Origin: an uncultured Bacteroidales bacterium
GTDB lineage: Bacteria; Bacteroidota; Bacteroidia; Bacteroidales; F082
DNA length: 64,000 bases
Assembly (NCBI GenBank): GCA_937896895.1
Contig: CALBNV010000013.1
Span: 1-64,000, forward strand
Reading direction: 5' to 3'
The position numbers and the translations under genes were made by a program. Below the pieces are notes generated by a model. The model did not search any database and had not been told where the DNA came from. It saw only the letters and a list, made by a program, of their open reading frames with translations. Within the stretch, counting starts at the first letter, position 1; every line of letters begins with the position of its first letter. Shown piece after piece: positions 18,003-25,159 of this stretch.

Positions 18003-18040
18003 GAAACAGAACGTACTTCATACACGATACGTTCTGTTTC
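18003..18040 (-). terminator. Terminator of the arginine deiminase gene
   Basis: A perfect 13-bp inverted repeat, GAAACAGAACGTA and its complement, with a 12-base loop, starts 30 bases after the stop codon of the leftward arginine deiminase gene. The downstream flank on the minus strand is TATTTG rather than a long U-run. Confidence 0.8.
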
Positions 18041-18070
18041 CAAACTCACAACAAATTGAATTTCAGTTCC

Positions 18071-19312
18071 TTACCAATCGACCTTCTGTCGTTTCAGCGG
18101 CATCGTCATACATCTCGCACCGCCGCCGCCACGTGACAGTTCATTGCCTTGGAACGCCACAACGCAACGCTGATAGTCGTCAACGTTTTTCTTTCCTGAT
18201 GCGACATCAGCCGCGTCAAGAATCGTGAACCCGTTCTGACCTAATGCGTTAATCGTGTTGTAGTTGCGTGCGTAACCCAAGACTTTGCCAGGCGCGAAGG
18301 CGAAGAAGTTGGCTCCGCTGTGCCATTGCTCGCGTGCCCCGGCATATTCGTTGTCACCGCCGCAGAAGACCGGTTCAAGGTTCATGCCGAGTTTGCGCAG
18401 GGCATCAATGAGATTCGTCTCTTCGGTAATCTTTGTATATTCGTGATCCTTCACTTCAATATGTACTGTCTTGAATTTGCCGCTCATTATCACAGGCTTG
18501 AATGCCATGCAACGGTCTTTGTCAAGCAACGTGAACACCATGTCTAAATGGATGAATGAATCAGGCTCAAGCGGCAGTTGCTGCATGATGAGATGACGTA
18601 CTCCGCCGAGGCATCTGAGATGCTCCACCATGGCGTCGATGCCCTCACGGCTCGTACGTGCGCCGCAGCCGCTCAATATGATATCGTGACGGGCTATCTC
18701 CACATCGCCGCCTTCAACAGAGCCGATGCCGTTCATGCTGTAGCATTCTATCGGATGTGTAACCTTTGTGTCGATGATTGATGAATTTTTGAAAATAGCA
18801 TCAAGTATCAACGTCTCGCGGTCACGGACAGTTGTGGCCATTCTGCTGATCATCACGTTGTTATACATCGTGAACGAAGCATCTCTCATGAAAAACAGAT
18901 TCGGGATGGGAGGGAAGAGGAAACGTTCCGACAAATTGCTGTTGTCGTATCCTTCGATAAGCACGCGGGCGAGTTCTTCGGCACTGAATTCATTAAATAA
19001 ATCAACGAAATATTGAAGGTTTTCTCTCTCACAGATTCTCTTGATGAGGTCTTCCTTTACTTCTTTTTTCTTTAAAATATCAACAAGCAAATTCTTGAAA
19101 TACAACACATTAGTAACCTTGTTCAAGGTTTCTTCAAAGTTCTTGTAATTCTCTTGGGCTTCCTGATAATTCAAAATGTCACTGAAGAGGAATTTGTGTG
19201 CATTCTCAGGCGTCATATTTTCAATCTCACGACCTGGCGCGTGCAATATGACATATTCTAATTTTCCTATCTCTGATTCAACGCAAGGCTTAACACATCG
19301 GAAATAATCCAT
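18071..19312 (-). CDS. arcA: Arginine deiminase
   Basis: A 413-residue guanidino-group-modifying enzyme that hydrolyses arginine to citrulline and ammonia in the cytoplasm. Signatures seen: FMRDASFTMYNNVMISRMA in the N-terminal half, IEGGDVEIA-like SVEGGDVEIARHD, the catalytic His region FIHLDMVFTLLD near residue 254, and the nucleophile in GGGGARCMTMPL (Cys401). Length is typical of ArcA. No ornithine carbamoyltransferase, carbamate kinase or arginine/ornithine antiporter is adjacent, so this is not a complete deiminase operon; the gene has its own promoter and terminator. It may serve acid tolerance, nitrogen supply or removal of arginine. The annotated start MDYFRCVKPCVESEIGKL fits Bacteroidetes members. 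Confidence 0.93.
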   Translation of the reverse strand: MDYFRCVKPCVESEIGKLEYVILHAPGREIENMTPENAHKFLFSDILNYQEAQENYKNFEETLNKVTNVLYFKNLLVDILKKKEVKEDLIKRICERENLQYFVDLFNEFSAEELARVLIEGYDNSNLSERFLFPPIPNLFFMRDASFTMYNNVMISRMATTVRDRETLILDAIFKNSSIIDTKVTHPIECYSMNGIGSVEGGDVEIARHDIILSGCGARTSREGIDAMVEHLRCLGGVRHLIMQQLPLEPDSFIHLDMVFTLLDKDRCMAFKPVIMSGKFKTVHIEVKDHEYTKITEETNLIDALRKLGMNLEPVFCGGDNEYAGAREQWHSGANFFAFAPGKVLGYARNYNTINALGQNGFTILDAADVASGKKNVDDYQRCVVAFQGNELSRGGGGARCMTMPLKRQKVDW

Positions 19313-19366
19313 AAAATCTTTTTTCGTTCAACAATAGGGGACTCTCATCCCCGAAATTTCAAGTTG

Positions 19367-19396
19367 CAAAATTACAAAAAATTGGTTTGATTTCAA
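19367..19396 (-). promoter_or_regulatory. Promoter of the arginine deiminase gene
   Basis: Minus-strand TTG (19394-19396), 19-bp spacer, TAATTTTG (19367-19374), matching the Bacteroidetes consensus. About 50 bases of leader precede the start codon at 19312. Confidence 0.65.
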
Positions 19397-19397
19397 T

Positions 19398-19426
19398 CAA
19401 AAAACAAACTTTTTCTTTGTTTGTTT
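19398..19426 (-). terminator. Terminator of the ybaK-like gene
   Basis: On the minus strand AAACAAAC, a 9-base loop, GTTTGTTT and a T-run form a simple hairpin terminator 18 bases after the stop codon at 19444. It overlaps the -33 region of the next promoter. Confidence 0.6.
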
Positions 19427-19443
19427 GAACTGGAAACAAAATA

Positions 19444-19959
19444 CTAATAAAGTTCAATGAACTCGTAGCCGTTTCCCATCGCATCGAGGAATTTTATGAA
19501 GTCGTCTTTCTTGATGACACACGTCGCCGTGTTGTCATTTGGGTGGAAACTCAACCGTTCGGCATTGAGCAGGTTTTTGTCAATGTACAGATACACATGA
19601 TGTTCCACGTCGTTGATGATGCCGAAAGGGGAGACGCTGCCTGGCTTCAGACCGAGGTATTTGTCCATCCTCGCCTCTGACGCGAAGCTCAGTTTGCCTT
19701 GATGAAGCCGATGTTCCAAATCGTGAATCGCCATCTGCTGCATGCACTCGAAAATGACGAGGTAATGCCGGTCGCCTTTGTGATTGCGGAAAAACAGGTT
19801 CTTGCAATGTGTGGAGTCGAATTCCTTCCAGTAGTTTATTGCTTCCTCTATCGTCGGGATTGGCGGATGAAAATGAATGTCAAAAGGGATGTCCAACTCA
19901 TTGAGTTTGTCAACGACCTTGCGCTGGCGTTCTGATAATTCGTGGTTTACTGTTGTCAT
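19444..19959 (-). CDS. YbaK/ProX-type aminoacyl-tRNA deacylase
   Basis: A 171-residue stand-alone editing domain of the YbaK/INS superfamily, which hydrolyses mischarged tRNA, most often Ala-tRNA(Pro) in the PrdX/ProXp-Ala group. Seen: FDIHFHPPIPTIEEAINYW at the start of the domain, KNLFFRNHKGDRHYLVI with the conserved Lys, and GLKPGSVSPFGIINDVEHHV, the glycine- and proline-containing signature of ProX proteins. The open frame continues upstream to 19989, but a 15-bp terminator hairpin of the preceding gene (19971-20010) occupies that extension, so the ATG at 19959 (MTTVNHELSERQRKV) is chosen. It is transcribed alone, with a terminator on each side. Confidence 0.85.
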   Translation of the reverse strand: MTTVNHELSERQRKVVDKLNELDIPFDIHFHPPIPTIEEAINYWKEFDSTHCKNLFFRNHKGDRHYLVIFECMQQMAIHDLEHRLHQGKLSFASEARMDKYLGLKPGSVSPFGIINDVEHHVYLYIDKNLLNAERLSFHPNDNTATCVIKKDDFIKFLDAMGNGYEFIELY

Positions 19960-19970
19960 TGTGGCTTGAT

Positions 19971-20010
19971 AAAAATCAAGACGACCCATTCAATTGAATG
20001 AGCCGTCTTG
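19971..20010 (-). terminator. Strong terminator after the SPFH protein gene
   Basis: On the minus strand CAAGACGGCTCATTC and GAATGGGTCGTCTTG pair over 15 bp (two G-T pairs) with an AATT loop and are followed by ATTTTTA. It begins 15 bases after the SPFH gene stop and ends 11 bases before the ybaK-like start. Confidence 0.9.
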
Positions 20011-20024
20011 CAATATGATGAACA

Positions 20025-20993
20025 CTATTTGAAAATCTCTTTGATGCCGCCTATTGAACCGAGCAGGTTCGTGGCTTCGTATGGCAGATATACGGTCTTG
20101 TTGTCTTTGCCGCTTGTCATTTCCTTCAGTGTCTCGATGTATTTTGTTGCGAGCAGATATGATGCGGGGTCGGTCTTTGTGGCTTTGATGGCTTCCGCCA
20201 CGAGGCTGATGGCCTGTGCTTCCGCCTCCGCCTGCATGATTTTCGCCTTGGCGACACCTTCCGCCTTCAGCAGTGTTGACTGTTTCTCTGCTTCAGCTTT
20301 GTTGATGGCCGATGTCTTTTCACCTTCTGAATTAAGGATCGCTGACGCCTTCTCACCTTCGGCTTTCAAAATTTCAGCACGGCGGTTGCGTTCGGCCTGC
20401 ATCTGTTTCTCCATGGCCTGACGCACCGTCTCTGGAGGCGTAATATCCTGAAGTTCAACACGGTTGACTTTCACGCCCCATTTGTTTGTCGCGTCGTCGA
20501 GGACAGCACGGAGCTTGGCGTTGATGGTGTCACGCGATGTCAGCGTCTCGTCAAGCTCGAGCTCGCCGATGACGTTACGCAGCGTGGTCTGTGTCAGTTT
20601 CTCTATGGCATTCGGCAGATTGTCAATCTCATACACCGACTTTATCGGGTCAACGATCTGGAAATACAGCAATGCGTTGATTTCTGTCGTGACATTATCT
20701 TTGGTGATGACATTCTGTTTCGGGAAGTCATACACCTGCTCCCTGAGGTCGATCTTCGACGTCTCGCTCATTCGCACAATCTGACGGCCTTGATAGCCGT
20801 TCTCAACCCTTCTCGTCGTGATTATCTTAGGACGGTCAATGATAGGCCAGATGATGTTAAGTCCGGCCGGAAGCACCTTGTGAAACTTGCCGAGGCGTTC
20901 AATTACTCTTGTTTCTGACTGCGGGACGACTTTAAGTCCGGCCAATGCAAAAATCGCCACTATCGCGGCGGTTACCAATACTACCAAAAACAT
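20025..20993 (-). CDS. SPFH/Band 7 membrane protein (QmcA/stomatin-like)
   Basis: A 322-residue membrane-anchored scaffold protein. One N-terminal membrane segment (residues 1-23, FLVVLVTAAIVAIFALAGL) precedes an SPFH domain (VVPQSETRVIERLGKFHKVL; VRMSETSKIDLREQVYDFP; DNVTTEINALLYFQIVDPIK) and an Ala/Glu-rich coiled coil at about 190-265 that would drive oligomerisation. By family it forms ring-like membrane microdomain assemblies and supports membrane proteases. It lies 39 bases downstream of an NfeD gene, the usual partner of bacterial stomatins, and the two are probably one operon ended by a strong hairpin. Confidence 0.92.
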   Translation of the reverse strand: MFLVVLVTAAIVAIFALAGLKVVPQSETRVIERLGKFHKVLPAGLNIIWPIIDRPKIITTRRVENGYQGRQIVRMSETSKIDLREQVYDFPKQNVITKDNVTTEINALLYFQIVDPIKSVYEIDNLPNAIEKLTQTTLRNVIGELELDETLTSRDTINAKLRAVLDDATNKWGVKVNRVELQDITPPETVRQAMEKQMQAERNRRAEILKAEGEKASAILNSEGEKTSAINKAEAEKQSTLLKAEGVAKAKIMQAEAEAQAISLVAEAIKATKTDPASYLLATKYIETLKEMTSGKDNKTVYLPYEATNLLGSIGGIKEIFK

Positions 20994-21032
20994 AATTCTG
21001 AAATTTTAGTTATTAATTTGTAAATGTTATTC

Positions 21033-21467
21033 TTATCTTTTCATTGTCAGAATGACGCTTTCTTGGGCGACGACTTTCAGCTTTTCGCCTACTTCGGCTG
21101 ATGTGCCGTCTTCCATCTGTGCCTTCCAGTCATCGCCGTCAATCTTAACACGGCCAAAACCTTCACTTTCAATGCGTTCGGTGACAACGGCGTTTCTGCC
21201 GATGATTTCATCAACGTTAGTCTTGATGTTGTTGCTGTTGGTCTTTTTGTCCAAATATTTAATGACAAAAGGACGCACAAATACAAATGCAAGGAAAGTT
21301 CCTACAGCGAAGCCGAGGAACTGCCATGTCGTTGAAAGGTGACAAGCGTCGAGGATTGAACCGAAGACGCAACCTACTGAAAAACAAGCTACTGCAAAGC
21401 CGCTCGTGAAAATCTCAATGATAACGAAGACCAATGCCGCTATCAGCCATATTTGCCAAATTGTCAT
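21033..21467 (-). CDS. NfeD family membrane protein
   Basis: A 144-residue protein with two to three membrane helices in residues 1-75 (WLIAALVFVIIEIFTSGFA; TWQFLGFAVGTFLAFVFV) and a small C-terminal OB-fold domain (about 85-144, IGRNAVVTERIESEGFGRV then KIDGDDWKAQMEDG). This is the short NfeD1b-like form without the ClpP-like protease domain. It is encoded directly upstream of the SPFH gene; the OB domain is thought to contact the SPFH assembly. A TATATTTG -7 element is 29 bp upstream. Confidence 0.9.
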   Translation of the reverse strand: MTIWQIWLIAALVFVIIEIFTSGFAVACFSVGCVFGSILDACHLSTTWQFLGFAVGTFLAFVFVRPFVIKYLDKKTNSNNIKTNVDEIIGRNAVVTERIESEGFGRVKIDGDDWKAQMEDGTSAEVGEKLKVVAQESVILTMKR

Positions 21468-21495
21468 ATCTTTGAATTTTTAAATTTAAATTTTG

Positions 21496-21503
21496 CAAAT
21501 ATA
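21496..21503 (-). promoter_or_regulatory. -7 element for the nfeD-SPFH operon
   Basis: Minus-strand TATATTTG, 29 bp upstream of the NfeD start codon. No convincing -33 element 19-20 bp upstream. Confidence 0.5.
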
Positions 21504-21587
21504 GCATTAATGTTTGAATTTTGTCATTGTTTTTTCTGAAAAAAATCAAATTTTCAGCATTGGTCTTCCGTGTTGATTTTCATTGTG

Positions 21588-23237
21588 TTATGCCAACATT
21601 TCTTTTATGTCATCGTCCACTTTGTTGATTGTGCCGAGGTTGAATTTCTCAACCAGCACATTTCTGACATTAGACGAAAGGAATGCAGGCAGTGTCGGCC
21701 CGATGTGTATATTCTTGATTCCCAATGAGAGAAGTGCCAAAAGCACGATGACGGCTTTCTGTTCATACCATGCGATGTTGAAAACGACGGGAAGATCGTT
21801 GATGTCATCGACCCCAAGTTTCTGCTTCAGCCACAATGTGGTCATTATCAGCGAGTAAGTGTCGTTGCACTGACCGGCATCAAGGACTTTCGGGATGTCG
21901 CCAATCATGCCGAGGTTGAGTTTGCTGTAACGGTATTTTGCGCATCCTGCCGTAAGGATGATGATGTCATCGGGGACTGCCTTTGCAAATTCAGTGTAGT
22001 ATTCACGATCTTTCATCCTGCCGTCACAGCCCGCCATGACAACGAACTTGCGGATTTTGCCACTTTTGATTGCTTTCAGAACTTCATCGCCGAGCTTGAT
22101 GATCTGATGATGTGCGAATCCGATGGTCACAGTGCCTTCGTTGATCGGCTCCGGCGGTTCGCAGATGTAGGCAAGTCTGATAATGTCGGAGAAGTCTTTC
22201 CAGCCATTCTCGTCGGCTTCGATATGCTTGCATCCCGGGTAACCTGCTGAGTTTGTGGTGAACATCCGCCTGACATAGTTTGCTTTGGGCGGTGGCGGCA
22301 CGATGCAGTTTGTCGTCATCAGTATCGGGCCGTTGAATTTCTCGAACTCTTCTTTCTGTTTCCACCATGCATTGCCGTAATTACCAACGAGATGCGGATA
22401 TTTCTTGAACAAAGGATAGGCGTTGGCGGGAAGCATCTCGCCGTGTGTGTAAACATCAATCCCGATGTCTTTTGTCTGCTCAAGCAGCATCTCGAGGTCC
22501 TTCAAGTCGTGGCCGGAGATGAGGATTGCATGTCTTTTCATCACGCCTGTGTTGACGTATGACGCCTCAGGATGCCCGAACGTCTTGGTGTTTGCCTCGT
22601 CAAGAAGTTCCATCGATTTGAAGCCATAGCTGCCTGTCTCCAAGACAAGCATTATCAACTGTGTCGTATCAAGGTCTTTCACCGTGATTGCGGCAATGGT
22701 GTTCTGGATGAAGGCGCAACTTTCACGGCTTTTGAAACCGAGATTCAGGGCGTGGTCGAGATACGCCGACATTCCTTTTAATCCATACATTATCAGCTCT
22801 TTGAGCGAGCGGATGTCTTCGCGCTCTTCTCTGAGTACGCCGACATCAACGGATTTCTTGTAAAAGTCATCTGATTTTCCGGAATACATTGTTTCATCAA
22901 AGCCGGGTACTTTTACGCCATGCTTGGTTGCTTCCTTGATCATAGAATCGCGGAGTCTGAAGCCTTCCTCTGCCTTGCGCTGGATTGTCTGTTCGTCGAA
23001 ATTCGCATTGGTGATGGTCGTGAAAAGTGCGTCGATGACAAACCTGTCGATTTCTTCAGGAATCTCGATTTCTTTTTCACGCAACATGCTCGTTGCTATG
23101 CAAAGTCCTCTGACAGAGAATAGTAGCATGTCCATCATAGCGGAGGTCGTCGCCTCCTTGCCGCATACGCCCTTGAGCGTGCAGCCCGTGCCTTTGGCTG
23201 TTTCCTGACATTGGAAACAAAACATTTTTTCGTTCAT
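21588..23237 (-). CDS. hcp: Hybrid cluster protein (hydroxylamine reductase)
   Basis: A 549-residue hybrid cluster protein that binds a [4Fe-4S] cluster and the 4Fe-2S-2O hybrid cluster. Family members reduce hydroxylamine in vitro and are now regarded mainly as nitric oxide reductases in nitrosative stress. The N-terminal cluster ligands are C7, C10, C19 and C25 (CX2CX8CX5C), typical of strict anaerobes; later hybrid-cluster ligands are in MAGCDGRMKDREYY, ILTAGCAKYRYSKLNLG and DAGQCNDTYSLIM. The frame extends to 23273, but family alignment favours the ATG at 23237 (MNEKMFCFQCQE). That ATG sits in the 3' arm of a long inverted repeat, suggesting control at this site. It follows the Na/phosphate cotransporter gene on the same strand by 54 bp. 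Confidence 0.93.
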   Translation of the reverse strand: MNEKMFCFQCQETAKGTGCTLKGVCGKEATTSAMMDMLLFSVRGLCIATSMLREKEIEIPEEIDRFVIDALFTTITNANFDEQTIQRKAEEGFRLRDSMIKEATKHGVKVPGFDETMYSGKSDDFYKKSVDVGVLREEREDIRSLKELIMYGLKGMSAYLDHALNLGFKSRESCAFIQNTIAAITVKDLDTTQLIMLVLETGSYGFKSMELLDEANTKTFGHPEASYVNTGVMKRHAILISGHDLKDLEMLLEQTKDIGIDVYTHGEMLPANAYPLFKKYPHLVGNYGNAWWKQKEEFEKFNGPILMTTNCIVPPPPKANYVRRMFTTNSAGYPGCKHIEADENGWKDFSDIIRLAYICEPPEPINEGTVTIGFAHHQIIKLGDEVLKAIKSGKIRKFVVMAGCDGRMKDREYYTEFAKAVPDDIIILTAGCAKYRYSKLNLGMIGDIPKVLDAGQCNDTYSLIMTTLWLKQKLGVDDINDLPVVFNIAWYEQKAVIVLLALLSLGIKNIHIGPTLPAFLSSNVRNVLVEKFNLGTINKVDDDIKEMLA

Positions 23238-23286
23238 GATGTGTGTTGTTGGTTGTTCTGAAACAAAACACACAATGAACGAAAAA
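23226..23286. promoter_or_regulatory. Long inverted repeat containing the hcp start codon
   Basis: TTTTTCGTTCAT (23226-23237) is exactly complementary to ATGAACGAAAAA (23275-23286). Inside it TGTGTGTT (23240-23247) pairs with AACACACA (23267-23274), then three more pairs, leaving an 11-base loop. Total 23 bp with two 2-base bulges. The hcp ATG (minus 23237-23235) is in the distal arm. It may act as an mRNA structure, as a terminator for the upstream gene, or as a binding site (TGTGTGTT/AACACACA) for a regulator. Confidence 0.8.
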
Positions 23287-23291
23287 GTTTC

Positions 23292-25013
23292 TTATGTGGT
23301 GAGTTTTTTGTGTGCGTGTGCCTCAACGACGTTGATGACGTAGTCGCCGAGTTTCTCGCATTCGCAGATGATGTCCATATATTGAACGCCCGCCTGATAA
23401 TTATAGCGGTGCTCGTTGATGTCGGTCAGGTTAGCGTCTTTCAGCTGCGAACGGTAGTTGTCGATCTCGTTCTCGATGTTAAGCGACTCGTTGATGTCTA
23501 TCTTGTTCTGGTCGTCGTCGAGGACTTTCTGCATGTGTGCCAAAGCCTTGTCGCAAAGCTCGAACATGTGTCTGATGTGATCTTTCTGTTCGGTGGTGAA
23601 ATGTTCGTTGGCAGAATGTTTGCGTTTAATCGTGCGTGCGAGGTTGAAGCAGCTGTCGCCGATACTTTCCAGTTCGCCGACTTCGCGCAGCATATAACGT
23701 ATCTCGGTTTTACTCTCGGCACTCAGCCGGCCTTCCGTCACCTTGTTCAGATAGTTGGCAATCTCTATTTCCATCTTGTCGGAAATGCTCTCGTATTTCT
23801 CGATCCTTGTATATAGCTTGCTGAAATCCTCTTCATTCTTGGTGTCAAAGAGCAGTGTGGGGACGAAGCCGAACATCTTCTTCGTGCGTGCGCTGAAGAG
23901 GCTTATCTCCTTCTGGGCTTCGAGTATTGAAAGCTCGGCTGTTGACATGATGCCTCCTGAGATGAACTTCAGGCGTGAGTCTTCGTCTTCCTCTTTTTGC
24001 TTTATGAATCGACATACAAGTTTCTCGATGGGTTTGATGAACCATATCAGGATCAAGACGTTGCAGACGTTGAAAGCGGTGTGGAACGCCGACAGCGCGT
24101 ATGTGACTGTAACTTGTCTCTCGGCGATTTCGGCTTCCGACTGAGGTACGTAGTCTGGGTTCGGGTCGAATCCGACGAATCCGCAGACCATGTTGACAAA
24201 CGGCTTGAAGACCAACAACACCCAGATGACGCCGAACACGTTGAAGACCATGTGTGCCAAAGCCGCCCTCCGTGCATTCGTCGAGGCACTCAGTGCGGCG
24301 ATGTTTGACGTCACTGTCGTTCCGATGTTTTCGCCCATGACGAGCGCAATGCCCTGATAGATAGGCAGAACGCCGCTTGAACAGAGGATGAGTGTTATCG
24401 CCATTATCGCCGCCGACGACTGCACGCACATCGTGAGTATGCTTCCGACAATCAGATACAGCAGTGTCGAAGCGAAGCCCCATTGCCCTGTCTTCTCAAA
24501 GAAACTGATGACAGCCGCATTGCCCGGAAGGTCCATCTCTATTGCGTTTTCACGTAAGGTGCAGAGACCGAGGAACATGAATGAGAATCCGAAAATGAAC
24601 TCACCCAAAGACTTTCCCGTAGGTTTCTTCTGAAATATCAGCACGATGGCAACCGCGAAAAGAGGGAAGACCACCGCGCTCATGTTCATCTGGAAACCGA
24701 AGACCGACATAATCCACGCGGTGACGGTGGTTCCGATGTTCGCGCCCATGATGACCGAAATCGCCTGCGCCAGGGTGAGAAGCCCTGCGTTGACGAAGCT
24801 GACTGTCATAACTGTCGTGGCAGTGGAGGATTGAACGGTCGCAGTGACGAAAACTCCGGTGAGAAGACCCGTAAAACGGTTCTTTGTCATTGTTCCCATG
24901 ATGTTGCGGAGGTGGCTTCCGCTGAGTTTCTGCAAGCCTTCACTCATGGTTTTCATGCCGTACATGAGAAGAGCAAGGCAACCTAATAGCTTCAAAAAGA
25001 GGAAAAGTGTCAT
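23292..25013 (-). CDS. Na/Pi cotransporter with C-terminal PhoU domain
   Basis: A 573-residue inner-membrane protein of the NptA/PNaS family. Two Na/Pi cotransporter repeats are seen: GLLTGVFVTATVQSSTATTV with the QSSTATT motif (about 50-70), and TMCVQSSAAIMAITLILCSS (about 195-215), plus GANIGTTVTAW and GENIGTTVTSN, all diagnostic. About nine membrane helices occupy residues 1-330. The cytoplasmic C-terminal part (about 345-560) is a PhoU-like helical domain (YESISDKMEIEIANYLNKV; MLREVGELESIGDSCFNLAR). It should import phosphate with sodium, perhaps regulated by the PhoU part. It has its own promoter with a perfect 10-bp stem in the early leader. Confidence 0.93.
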   Translation of the reverse strand: MTLFLFLKLLGCLALLMYGMKTMSEGLQKLSGSHLRNIMGTMTKNRFTGLLTGVFVTATVQSSTATTVMTVSFVNAGLLTLAQAISVIMGANIGTTVTAWIMSVFGFQMNMSAVVFPLFAVAIVLIFQKKPTGKSLGEFIFGFSFMFLGLCTLRENAIEMDLPGNAAVISFFEKTGQWGFASTLLYLIVGSILTMCVQSSAAIMAITLILCSSGVLPIYQGIALVMGENIGTTVTSNIAALSASTNARRAALAHMVFNVFGVIWVLLVFKPFVNMVCGFVGFDPNPDYVPQSEAEIAERQVTVTYALSAFHTAFNVCNVLILIWFIKPIEKLVCRFIKQKEEDEDSRLKFISGGIMSTAELSILEAQKEISLFSARTKKMFGFVPTLLFDTKNEEDFSKLYTRIEKYESISDKMEIEIANYLNKVTEGRLSAESKTEIRYMLREVGELESIGDSCFNLARTIKRKHSANEHFTTEQKDHIRHMFELCDKALAHMQKVLDDDQNKIDINESLNIENEIDNYRSQLKDANLTDINEHRYNYQAGVQYMDIICECEKLGDYVINVVEAHAHKKLTT

Positions 25014-25055
25014 GATATTTTGAAGTAGTCGTTATGTTACGATTTGTTTTCCATT

Positions 25056-25080
25056 GATTTATGTTTCATGAACATAAATC
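25056..25080. promoter_or_regulatory. Perfect palindrome in the leader of the Na/Pi cotransporter gene
   Basis: GATTTATGTT and AACATAAATC form a perfect 10-bp inverted repeat with a 5-base centre, starting only 12 bp downstream of the -7 element. It could be an operator or a 5' stem-loop protecting the mRNA. Confidence 0.75.
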
Positions 25081-25092
25081 CTCAACGAGTTG

Positions 25093-25122
25093 CAAAATTA
25101 ATTAAAAAAGCACACTGCACAA
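25093..25122 (-). promoter_or_regulatory. Promoter of the Na/Pi cotransporter gene
   Basis: Minus-strand TTG (25120-25122), 19-bp spacer, TAATTTTG (25093-25100). Transcription is expected near 25086, giving a leader of about 73 bases. Confidence 0.6.
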
Positions 25123-25159
25123 TGATTTTCTCAAATTTTATTTCTCGGCATCTGATGCC

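Noticed and set aside
21537..21558. CTGAAAA/TTTTCAG inverted repeat after hcp as a terminator
   Set aside because: On the hcp strand it is followed by A residues rather than a U-run, and the stem is short and AT-rich.
25146..25158. GGCAT-CTG-ATGCC hairpin after the barrel protein gene as a terminator
   Set aside because: Only a 5-bp stem with a 3-base loop and no U-run; too weak to call.
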